The position numbers and the translations under genes are program-made. This document shows positions 34,623 to 42,407 of a stretch of DNA of 64,000 bases, in pieces. Numbering within the stretch: position 1 is the stretch's first letter; each line of letters starts with the position of its first letter. The stretch spans positions 62,001-126,000 of the forward strand of contig CAMEVC010000003.1 in assembly GCA_945939115.1 (NCBI GenBank), written 5' to 3'. This stretch comes from an uncultured Eubacterium sp. GTDB taxonomy: Bacteria > Bacillota > Clostridia > Lachnospirales > Lachnospiraceae. The notes beneath the pieces are model-generated. The model was not told the origin of the DNA. It saw only the letters and a list, made by a program, of their open reading frames with translations, and did no database searches.

Positions 34623-36524
34623 TTAAATTTTCTTCTTAAATAATCCTAAGCATATTGTTGAAATGATTGTGCCGGCAACAAGTGCCACAATATAATAAAC
34701 TGCGTGGCCAACAACCGGGAACACGAATATTCCACCGTGTGGCGCCATAAGAGTACACTTAAAGAACATACTTATCGCACCTGCAGCTCCTGAACCTATT
34801 ATGCAGGCAGGAATAACACGAAGCGGGTCTGCCGCCGCATATGGGATCGCGCCCTCTGTTATGAAAGCAAGTCCCATGATAAAGTTAGTTGGTCCTGCTT
34901 CTCTTTCTTCTTTTGTGAATTTGTTCTTGAATAATATTGTAGCCAGTGCGATGGCACAAGGTGGAACCATACCGCCAATCATTACTGCAGCCATTATATC
35001 ATAATTACCAGCCGCAATGGATGCAGTTCCAAATACATATGCTGCCTTATTGAATGGGCCGCCCATATCAATAGCCATCATTGCTGCAAGGATAAATCCC
35101 AGAAGAACTCTGCTTGTGCTTCCCATTCCTGCGAGGAAATTATTAAGTCCTGTATTAATACCTCCCATAACTGGTTCAACAATAAATGTCATTCCAAGAC
35201 CGATAACAAGTATTCCTACTACCGGATATATAAGAACCGGTGCTATCTTTTCCAAAGCTTCCGGAAGCTTATCGCACAACTTTCTTAAGAGAACAATGAG
35301 GTAACCTGCTACAAAACCTGCAACTAAAGCACCAAGGAATCCTGACTTTCCATTAGCTGCTATATATCCACCGACAAAACCAAGTGCAAGAGCCGGTCTG
35401 TCGCCTATTGCCATCGCAATGAATCCAGCCAGAACCGGAAGCATGAAACCAAATGCAGCTCCTCCAATAGACTTAAACAGTGCCGCAACCGGAGTGATTG
35501 TACCAAAATTACCTCTTTCAGCCTCTGACAGTGCATTCATATCCACACTGAGCCCATCTATGAGAAATGCTATGGCAATAAGTATTCCTCCGCCTACAAC
35601 GAATGGAAGCATATGTGACACACCATTCATAAGCTGTGTATATATCTTGTGTCCGATTCCACCGCTCTTCTTAGTATCCGTGCTGGCTTTTGCCGTTTTA
35701 TCAGATGACTTGTAAACCGGTACATCTCCTGATAAAGCACGGCTTATAAGCCTGTCAGCCTTGTTAATTCCATCTGATACCTGACACTCTATGACTTTCT
35801 TTCCATCGAATCTGTCCATTGGAACCTGTGCGTCTGCCGCAACAATTATGCATTCCGCTTCCCTGATATCTTCTTCTGTCAGAACATTCTTCGCTCCACC
35901 GGAACCCCTTGTCTCTATTTTGATTGTGCATCCGGCTTTAGCTGCTGCCTTTTCAAGTCCCTCTGCTGCCATATATGTGTGTGCAATTCCTGTAGGACAT
36001 GATGTGACAGCAAGTATCTTTGCCTGTATTTTGCCGTCCTTTCCAAGTCTGTCATCAATACTCTTTGCTTCCTCATCTGCGCTGTCGATAATCTTAAGAA
36101 ACTCATCCGGGTCAGCCGCACTCATAAGCTTCCCAACAAACTCTTCATCCATAAGAAGCACTGACAATTTACTTAAAACATCAAGATGTACATTGTCCTC
36201 TGTATTCGGAGCTGCTATGAGAAAAAGTATCTTAACAGGCTCTCCATCAAGTGAATCAAAATCCACGCCATCTCTTATTACCATAGCTGCAAGTCCAGGA
36301 GCATTAACCGCGTCACATTTGCCGTGTGGAATCGCAATTCCCTCACCTACACCTGTTGTACTCTCCTCCTCTCTTGCATAAACCTTACGTCTGTAGCTTT
36401 CCACATCATCAATCTTACCGCTCTTTGCCATAAGAGAAACAGCCATATCAAGAGCTTCATTCTTTGACTTTGGAGAAGCATTCAGATTGATGCTTCTCTT
36501 ATCGAGTAAATCCGTAATTCTCAT
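34623..36524 (-). CDS. fruA: PTS fructose transporter EIIABC
   Basis: 633 residues, three fused domains. EIIA (1-150) with H67 in IAIPHGK; EIIB (about 167-265) with C176 in VTSCPTGIAHTYMAAE; a linker rich in Lys/Ser; EIIC (about 290-630) with some nine membrane helices (MLPFVVGGGILIAIAF, GGPFNKAAYVFG, APHGGIFVFPV). It imports fructose as fructose 1-phosphate. Downstream of fruK by 38 bases. Confidence 0.95.
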   Translation of the reverse strand: MRITDLLDKRSINLNASPKSKNEALDMAVSLMAKSGKIDDVESYRRKVYAREEESTTGVGEGIAIPHGKCDAVNAPGLAAMVIRDGVDFDSLDGEPVKILFLIAAPNTEDNVHLDVLSKLSVLLMDEEFVGKLMSAADPDEFLKIIDSADEEAKSIDDRLGKDGKIQAKILAVTSCPTGIAHTYMAAEGLEKAAAKAGCTIKIETRGSGGAKNVLTEEDIREAECIIVAADAQVPMDRFDGKKVIECQVSDGINKADRLISRALSGDVPVYKSSDKTAKASTDTKKSGGIGHKIYTQLMNGVSHMLPFVVGGGILIAIAFLIDGLSVDMNALSEAERGNFGTITPVAALFKSIGGAAFGFMLPVLAGFIAMAIGDRPALALGFVGGYIAANGKSGFLGALVAGFVAGYLIVLLRKLCDKLPEALEKIAPVLIYPVVGILVIGLGMTFIVEPVMGGINTGLNNFLAGMGSTSRVLLGFILAAMMAIDMGGPFNKAAYVFGTASIAAGNYDIMAAVMIGGMVPPCAIALATILFKNKFTKEEREAGPTNFIMGLAFITEGAIPYAAADPLRVIPACIIGSGAAGAISMFFKCTLMAPHGGIFVFPVVGHAVYYIVALVAGTIISTICLGLFKKKI

Positions 36525-36562
36525 AAAAACCTCTTTCCTGCACTCTCATTTTGTGCATAATG

Positions 36563-37483
36563 TTAATTAATACATTTGATAACCACTCTTTTTAATACCT
36601 CATCAATTTCTGCCTTAGTTGCCAGATTCTCTGAAAATGCACTGGCGCTTCCTGCTGCCAGCCCCATTCTGAATGCATCTGCATAATCCTTTGTCTGCAT
36701 ATACCCCGCCATAAATCCGGCTACCATTGAATCTCCTGCTCCAACAGAATTCTTAAGATTCCCCTCCGGAGCATCTGCCTCGTAAACTTTTCCCTGCTCG
36801 TCCACAAGCACTGCTCCCCTGCCTCCCATGGAAACAAGCACATTGACCGCCCCCTGCTCTTTCATCTTTATCGCATAGGGAATTACATCCTCCTTTGTTT
36901 CAAGCTTTACACCAAATATTTCTCCAAGTTCATGGTGATTCGGCTTAATAAGGAAGGGGTGATACTCAAGAACATTGATAAGCAGCCCGCTTGTTGCATC
37001 AACAACTGTCCTGACCTCTCTTCCCTTGAGTCTTGCCATAATCCTTCTATATATATCATCAGATATACATGATGGAATACTTCCGGCAAGCACAAGGACA
37101 TCTCCCTGTTTCAGCCCGTCAATATTTTCAAGTAGTGTATCAAGATTCTCTCCTGAAATATCAGGTCCCATACCGTTAATCTCAGTACCATCAATATTCT
37201 TTATCTTCATATTGATTCTTGAAAATCCTTTATCCACCTTTATGAAGTCAGTGTTAATCCCATATCCGTCAAGCATTGAACATATCCTGTCCCCGGTAAA
37301 TCCTGCCATAAAACCAAGCGCCGTACTCTCTATTCCAAGATTATTAAGTACAATCGAAACATTAATACCTTTCCCTCCTGGAAGCATATGTTCATATGAA
37401 GTTCTATTCGTCATTCCCAGCTTGAAATCATCAACTTCCACTATATAGTCCAGCGATGGATTAAATGTTACAGTGTATATCAT
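36563..37483 (-). CDS. fruK: 1-phosphofructokinase
   Basis: 306 residues from the ATG at 37481-37483, which AAAGGAG precedes by 5 bases; an open frame 23 codons longer lacks this. PfkB family: IYTVTFNPSLDYIV, MLPGGKGINVS, and the catalytic VGAGDSMVAGF near the end. It turns fructose 1-phosphate into fructose 1,6-bisphosphate. First gene of the operon; no DeoR-type FruR gene adjoins it. Confidence 0.94.
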   Translation of the reverse strand: MIYTVTFNPSLDYIVEVDDFKLGMTNRTSYEHMLPGGKGINVSIVLNNLGIESTALGFMAGFTGDRICSMLDGYGINTDFIKVDKGFSRINMKIKNIDGTEINGMGPDISGENLDTLLENIDGLKQGDVLVLAGSIPSCISDDIYRRIMARLKGREVRTVVDATSGLLINVLEYHPFLIKPNHHELGEIFGVKLETKEDVIPYAIKMKEQGAVNVLVSMGGRGAVLVDEQGKVYEADAPEGNLKNSVGAGDSMVAGFMAGYMQTKDYADAFRMGLAAGSASAFSENLATKAEIDEVLKRVVIKCIN

Positions 37484-37523
37484 TACAACTCCTTTCCGGT
37501 TCACGAACCTATTTGATATAATC

Positions 37524-37552
37524 ATAATACAATCAAACTCATTCATAATCAA
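37524..37552 (-). promoter_or_regulatory. Promoter of the fructose operon
   Basis: Minus strand: TTGATT (37547-37552), 17-base spacer, TATTAT (37524-37529), about 40 bases before fruK. Confidence 0.65.
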
Positions 37553-37661
37553 TCATATTCATTCACAAACTTTTTCAATTTTTTTGTGCATTATTCACAA
37601 TTTTTTCTTGCCAAAATCTATTTTCATATGCACTTTACAGTTGTTCAGTCATATTCATTCA
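37533..37661 (-). promoter_or_regulatory. Three direct repeats before fruK
   Basis: TGAATGAATATGA (minus strand) occurs at 37649-37661 and 37553-37565, and a variant TGAATGAGTTTGA at 37533-37545 within the promoter spacer. The last two are 20 bases apart, two helical turns. Probable sites for a DeoR-type fructose repressor encoded elsewhere. Confidence 0.5.
37584..37600. promoter_or_regulatory. 17-base palindrome before fruK, shared with the cellobiose locus
   Basis: TTGTGCATTATTCACAA, arms TTGTG and CACAA with a 7-base centre, 31 bases upstream of the fruK -35 box. It matches 15 of 17 bases of the site at 51898-51914. Confidence 0.5.
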
Positions 37662-37723
37662 TGCAAAACCTCATTAAATCTGTACACAATATGCTTAGTT
37701 TCTGCCAAATACATTAAAATATA

Positions 37724-37759
37724 CAAAAAACCGGAGCTGATTACGCATCAGGCTCCGGT
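37724..37759 (-). terminator. Terminator of the ribU-like gene
   Basis: ACCGGAGC and GCTCCGGT arms with a further TGA/TCA pairing inside; T6 on the minus strand, about 35 bases after the stop. Confidence 0.85.
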
Positions 37760-37794
37760 CAAAACCAACCATTATTCAATTCTGTGTTATTAAT

Positions 37795-38394
37795 TTAATG
37801 TTTCCCTTTGAGCAGTGGTGATAAAGGCTTATATATCAGCATAGAAATTGCCACACATATAAGACCCTTCACTATAGTAAAAGGAAGATTAAAGCATATA
37901 AGGCACTGCATAATCGACTTCATCGACGGAAGTATAGCCTGATAAAGACTTAATATTACCGTCTCCGGCATCGCCAGTCTGTAATATACAGGATAAACCA
38001 CAAAATAATTAGATATTACACTGAACAGCCCCATAAATACAGCTCCGCATACTCCTCCAACTAATGCTCCCGACTTAGATTTCCTTTTCTTATAAACAAG
38101 CCCGGCAATAAGCACGAACACAGAGCCTAATATAAAGTTAGATAACTCTCCAACAAGCATGCTCTGGGATGCCGCAAGATGAACCAGATTCTTAATCAGG
38201 CATATAATAACGCCTGCCACAGGTCCAAAAGCATATGCGCCGAGTAATGCCGGAAGATCCGAAAAATCAAACTTAATAAAACCCGGCATTATCGGAATTG
38301 GTATCTCCAGATACATTAGAACAACCGCTACAGCGGATAACATTCCCGTTACCGCAATTCTTCTCACATTATTCTTAGTATCAGCATTACTCAT
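37795..38394 (-). CDS. ribU: ECF transporter S component, RibU-like (riboflavin)
   Basis: 199 residues, about six membrane helices. RRIAVTGMLSAVAVVLMYLE and KFDFSDLPALLGAYAFGP are typical of RibU, the riboflavin-binding subunit that uses the shared EcfA/EcfA'/EcfT module (not in the window). No FMN riboswitch is visible because the MarR-like gene lies 22 bases upstream. Substrate assigned by motif only. Confidence 0.8.
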   Translation of the reverse strand: MSNADTKNNVRRIAVTGMLSAVAVVLMYLEIPIPIMPGFIKFDFSDLPALLGAYAFGPVAGVIICLIKNLVHLAASQSMLVGELSNFILGSVFVLIAGLVYKKRKSKSGALVGGVCGAVFMGLFSVISNYFVVYPVYYRLAMPETVILSLYQAILPSMKSIMQCLICFNLPFTIVKGLICVAISMLIYKPLSPLLKGKH

Positions 38395-38416
38395 TGTTAT
38401 ATATCTCCCTTGTATA

Positions 38417-38893
38417 TTATTCTATCTCTTTCTTACGCATCTTATCAGAAGCATGTTCCATCGCATTGACAAGGGCTTTCATATCCTCAAGTATCTTGGC
38501 GGTCTTCTCCTCTCCCAGCTCGGCAATAACATTTCCATAATATTCTCTGTTATTATCCTCTCTGTTCTTAAGAAAATCCCTGCCATTATCTGTAAACACA
38601 AGATATGTACCTTCAGTTCCCTTGCCATCATGCTTCCACAAAGCATATCCCATATCCTTGAGACTGCTTGCGATAGACGACGCCTGAGGAATAGAAATCC
38701 TCATAAATGTGGCAAGATCCTTAAGATATGTCTTGTCCTTTCCATCAATGCAATCCTTCTCCATAACCTTGAGTGCAATATAATCAGCAAGCTCAAGACC
38801 GTTGTAGAAATTGTTCCTTCTCTCCTTATCCATCAGAAACCTTTGGAAAATAAGCTCTGTAGATAACCCAAAAAGTTCAAACCCATTATTCAT
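38417..38893 (-). CDS. MarR-like winged-helix regulator
   Basis: 158 residues. The winged helix is seen at about 58-105: LKDLATFMRISIPQASSIASSLKDMGY, then WKHDGKGTEGTYLVFTDNGRDFL as the wing. The N- and C-terminal helices would form the dimer. It precedes the RibU-like gene and may regulate it. Ligand unknown. Confidence 0.75.
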   Translation of the reverse strand: MNNGFELFGLSTELIFQRFLMDKERRNNFYNGLELADYIALKVMEKDCIDGKDKTYLKDLATFMRISIPQASSIASSLKDMGYALWKHDGKGTEGTYLVFTDNGRDFLKNREDNNREYYGNVIAELGEEKTAKILEDMKALVNAMEHASDKMRKKEIE

Positions 38894-39005
38894 ATCCCCA
38901 TCTCCAATCCAATAATATAAATGCTTCTAATATAATATTATCAGAAAAAAATGATTATGTCTGTATAACAAATATGAACAATTGTAAAAAACTTATAAAA
39001 TTACT

Positions 39006-39914
39006 CTATGGATTACAACATTCCGCCGGGGAATATCCCGCTCCAATAAGCTCATCTCTGCCTGCATTAGAGTACACTTTATTCTTAGAACCTATTTTAC
39101 CTGTATTCTCGCAGTCAGGTGTATGTATCAGCATAGAATTGCTGTTTAGTATGTACCGGTAATCCCTGTAGCCCTCATCCGCTTTGACTGCTGTTTCCAG
39201 AAACTCACCTGTGTACTTTGACTCTCCTGAATAATAATCATAGCTGATTCCCGGCTGGACATTATACAAAAATACATTAAAGCATATTCCCTGTCCATTA
39301 TCTTCCACAGAATAAGCTTCCATGAGAACTCCACGGCACATAAGCTCCTCACCCTTGAAAATCGGAGTAACCCTGTACATTACATGGTTATCAGTCCTCT
39401 CAATGTACCTTGCCACACGCACCTCAAATACATTCATATTAGAATTCATGTATGGACTTCCCGTAATAAGGTTCCTCTTCTCCGCATTAGAACCACTCAG
39501 GCACCATGCTATACAATGCGCCCTGTTCTGGCAGTATCCGTCGCCCTCCTGAATGCAGTCATACTTTACATTATTCCATCCGGTAGGATGAATACTGCTA
39601 ATATCGCTTCTCTTCTCATCCTCATCGGGCATTGTGCCTGTTCCGAGGCAGGCCATTGCAGAGGTAACTCTTTTCAGGCTGTCAAGCGGTCCGAACTTAA
39701 CATATGTCTCCTTCGTAATCTCATCACTAGTAAAATACGGTTTATTGTCATTGACAACAACATAAGGATTAGAGCCATCATAATTAGGCACTTCTTCATA
39801 TGTGAACTGAATACTTCCTGAATTAACACCTGTAGCTGAAAAATTCTGAAAAAAATTATAACCGCCAAAGACTATAAGCACTAGTATTGCTAATCCAATG
39901 ATTCTCTTTTTCAT
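39006..39914 (-). CDS. Secreted DNA/RNA non-specific endonuclease
   Basis: 302 residues with an N-terminal membrane anchor or signal (5-22). The His-Asn metal-nuclease motif is recognisable: RSDISSIHPTGW, then CQNRAHCIAWCLSGSNAEKRNLITGS and MNVFEVRVARYI, as in the DNA-entry nuclease EndA/NucA family. Here NRAH stands for the more usual DRGH. It probably degrades extracellular nucleic acid. Start overlaps the transporter stop by 4 bases (ATGA-type coupling). Confidence 0.85.
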   Translation of the reverse strand: MKKRIIGLAILVLIVFGGYNFFQNFSATGVNSGSIQFTYEEVPNYDGSNPYVVVNDNKPYFTSDEITKETYVKFGPLDSLKRVTSAMACLGTGTMPDEDEKRSDISSIHPTGWNNVKYDCIQEGDGYCQNRAHCIAWCLSGSNAEKRNLITGSPYMNSNMNVFEVRVARYIERTDNHVMYRVTPIFKGEELMCRGVLMEAYSVEDNGQGICFNVFLYNVQPGISYDYYSGESKYTGEFLETAVKADEGYRDYRYILNSNSMLIHTPDCENTGKIGSKNKVYSNAGRDELIGAGYSPAECCNP

Positions 39915-40846
39915 GTCTTATCCTTTCTCATCCCGGGAATCTGAGCCAGTATAACCGCTGCAAAAACAAGTGCACATCCGGCAAGCTCACGCGGCTTAAG
40001 TATTTCCCCAAGTATAACCCAGCCTGCAAGCGCAGCAAATACAGATTCCAGACTCATAACAATAGATGCCACAGAAGGCTGTGCATATTTCTGTCCTACC
40101 ATCTGCAAAGTATACGCAATACCGCTTGACATTACACCTGCATAGAGAATAGGAATTAAAGCTGCCCTGATTCCTGCAAATGTAACATCCTCCGTAAACA
40201 TCATTGCGAACGCTGATATTATACCAATAACAAGGAACTGAATACAAGACATTTTCATACTGTCTGCATTAGAAAATTTGTCAATAACCATAATATGCAC
40301 TGTAAAACATACTGCCCCAAGAAATTCAAAGACATCTCCCAGATATATGCCCGCTACTCCTCCTGACATACATAGCAGATACATTCCCGCAATACATCCT
40401 GCAACCGAAACTCCAATGAGCCAGTGCTGTTTCTTTCCCATAAGCATTGAGGCCACCGACACCATAACAACATATGTTGCTGTGATAAACCCTGACCTTC
40501 CCGAAGCAGCTACTCCTTCCGGATACAGACCGATCCCATACTGCTGAAATGTCATCGCCGCAAACAGTACTATTCCACATATTATCCCTGCGCCAAGAGG
40601 CCATGTAAATGGGATACTGTCACCTGATGCCCTTATTCCTGACACAGGACTCTCATTATTCTTTCTGCTGTTCCTGCTCTTGTTGATAATAATTACCACT
40701 GCAAGGAAAGCCGCTCCCACAAAAGACCTGAACGCATTAAATGTAAACGTTCCTACAGCTTCAGCACCACTTGTCTGGGCAACAAATGCAGTTCCCCATA
40801 TAAGTGCAGTGAGAAGCAGTATAAGACTGCCCTTTATATTACTCAT
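39911..40846 (-). CDS. EamA/DMT-family transporter
   Basis: 311 residues, ten membrane helices in two EamA repeats (LILLLTALIWGTAFVAQ at the start; YAGVMSSGIAYTLQMVGQKYAQPSVASIVMSLE, in parts, in the second). The start is taken at the ATG 40844-40846, overlapping the end of the antiporter gene, because AAAGAG precedes it; the frame is open 12 codons further. Exports or imports a small metabolite, unknown which. Confidence 0.88.
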   Translation of the reverse strand: MSNIKGSLILLLTALIWGTAFVAQTSGAEAVGTFTFNAFRSFVGAAFLAVVIIINKSRNSRKNNESPVSGIRASGDSIPFTWPLGAGIICGIVLFAAMTFQQYGIGLYPEGVAASGRSGFITATYVVMVSVASMLMGKKQHWLIGVSVAGCIAGMYLLCMSGGVAGIYLGDVFEFLGAVCFTVHIMVIDKFSNADSMKMSCIQFLVIGIISAFAMMFTEDVTFAGIRAALIPILYAGVMSSGIAYTLQMVGQKYAQPSVASIVMSLESVFAALAGWVILGEILKPRELAGCALVFAAVILAQIPGMRKDKT

Positions 40847-42392
40847 TACTCTTTCCCTTATTAATATATTTAATGCCTGCAAGCACTCCGATAAGGATAA
40901 TAAATCCGATAATCAGCGGCACAACAGGATTCTGTATAAATCCGGCAATAATGTATGTCACAAAGGATATGGCTGCCACCACTAATACATATGGAAGCTG
41001 TGTTGACACATGATTCATATGATTACACTGTGCCCCTGCTGATGCCATAATCGTTGTATCAGATATCGGAGAACAGTGGTCTCCGCAAACCGCTCCCGCC
41101 ATGCAGGCAGATATAGATATAATCATCATGGTATGGTTTGTTCCTGCAAATGTATTGACAACAATAGGAATAAGAATTCCGAAAGTTCCCCATGATGTTC
41201 CTGTTGCAAAAGCAAGGAATACCGCCACAAGGAAAACCACCGCAGGAAGAATGCCAAGCCATGCACCTGAAACGCCACCTACAAGCCCGGCAACAAACTC
41301 CCTGGCTCCAAGACTGTCTGTCATAGCCTTCAGAGTCCATGCGAAAGTAAGAATAAGAATTGCCGGCACCATTGCCTTAAATCCCTCCGGAATACATGCA
41401 CAGGATTCCTTAAAAGAAAGCACTCTCCTTACCGAATAGAAAATTATTGTGATTGCCAGTGCAAAAAAGCTTCCAAGCATCAGACCTGTTGAAGCATCAC
41501 TTCCAGAAAATGCGTCAATAATTCCAACACCTTTGAAAAAGCCGCCTGAATATATCATTCCAATAATACAGCAGATTATAAGGGTAATAATTGGAAACAA
41601 CAGGTCAAGAACCTTCCCACGACCTTTAATAACATCCTCTGTCGCATTGGCATATGGCCTGTCCGGTGTTGTATACAAATCGCCTTTTAACGCATTTGCT
41701 TCATGCTTACCCATAGAGCCAAAATCCACCTTCATAAGAACAATCACAACCATAGCAGCTATGGTAAACAGTGCATAATAGTTATACGGAATCGCTTTGA
41801 TGAATATTGCAAAGCCGTCCTCTCCCTCAACAAATCCGGTAACTGCCGCTGCCCATGAAGAAATAGGCGCAATAATACATACCGGAGCTGCTGTGGCGTC
41901 AATAAGGTAGGCTAACTTTGCTCTTGAAACATTGTGTTTGTCTGTGACAGGTCTCATGACGCTGCCTACTGTAAGACAATTAAAGTAATCATCAATAAAA
42001 ATGAGCACTCCCAGAAAAATTGTGGAAAGCTGTGCTCCCACTCTTGTTTTAATATGCTTTCCCGCCCACTCTCCGAAAGCCGCTGAGCCACCTGCTCTGT
42101 TCATCATGCACACCATAACACCCAGAACAACAAGAAAAACAAGAATACCGACATTATACGGTGATGACAGCACGCCAACTATTCCGTCCTCAAATATATG
42201 AAGAACCGACTTCTCCATACTAAATCCTGACTGGAAAATATTGCCGTAAAACAATCCGCCAATTACTATTCCTATAAAAAGAGAGCTGTATACCTCTTTC
42301 GTTATAAGGGCAAGTACAATAGCAACCAGCGGCGGAATAAGCGCCCAGAAGGTTGCATACATATTAGGTACATACTCTATAATTTCTTCCAT
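40839..42392 (-). CDS. NhaC-family Na+/H+ antiporter
   Basis: 517 residues, about twelve membrane helices. FIDDYFNCLTVGSVMRPVTDK, LIDATAAPVCIIAPISSWAA and GDHCSPISDTTIMASAGA are hallmark NhaC segments with the membrane-buried Asp residues. Probably exchanges sodium (or an organic anion pair) for protons. Embedded in a run of genes from the YhaO-like protein to the secreted nuclease. Confidence 0.9.
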   Translation of the reverse strand: MEEIIEYVPNMYATFWALIPPLVAIVLALITKEVYSSLFIGIVIGGLFYGNIFQSGFSMEKSVLHIFEDGIVGVLSSPYNVGILVFLVVLGVMVCMMNRAGGSAAFGEWAGKHIKTRVGAQLSTIFLGVLIFIDDYFNCLTVGSVMRPVTDKHNVSRAKLAYLIDATAAPVCIIAPISSWAAAVTGFVEGEDGFAIFIKAIPYNYYALFTIAAMVVIVLMKVDFGSMGKHEANALKGDLYTTPDRPYANATEDVIKGRGKVLDLLFPIITLIICCIIGMIYSGGFFKGVGIIDAFSGSDASTGLMLGSFFALAITIIFYSVRRVLSFKESCACIPEGFKAMVPAILILTFAWTLKAMTDSLGAREFVAGLVGGVSGAWLGILPAVVFLVAVFLAFATGTSWGTFGILIPIVVNTFAGTNHTMMIISISACMAGAVCGDHCSPISDTTIMASAGAQCNHMNHVSTQLPYVLVVAAISFVTYIIAGFIQNPVVPLIIGFIILIGVLAGIKYINKGKSNE

Positions 42393-42407
42393 CGTTTTCT
42401 CCTTTAA

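Noticed and set aside
35791-36381. Long plus-strand open frame (196 codons) inside fruA
   Set aside because: Antisense to a strongly conserved EIIAB region; Ser/Ile-rich composition is that of a shadow frame and there is no ribosome site.
36975-37448. Plus-strand open frame (157 codons) inside fruK
   Set aside because: Antisense shadow of PfkB-family coding sequence with biased composition.
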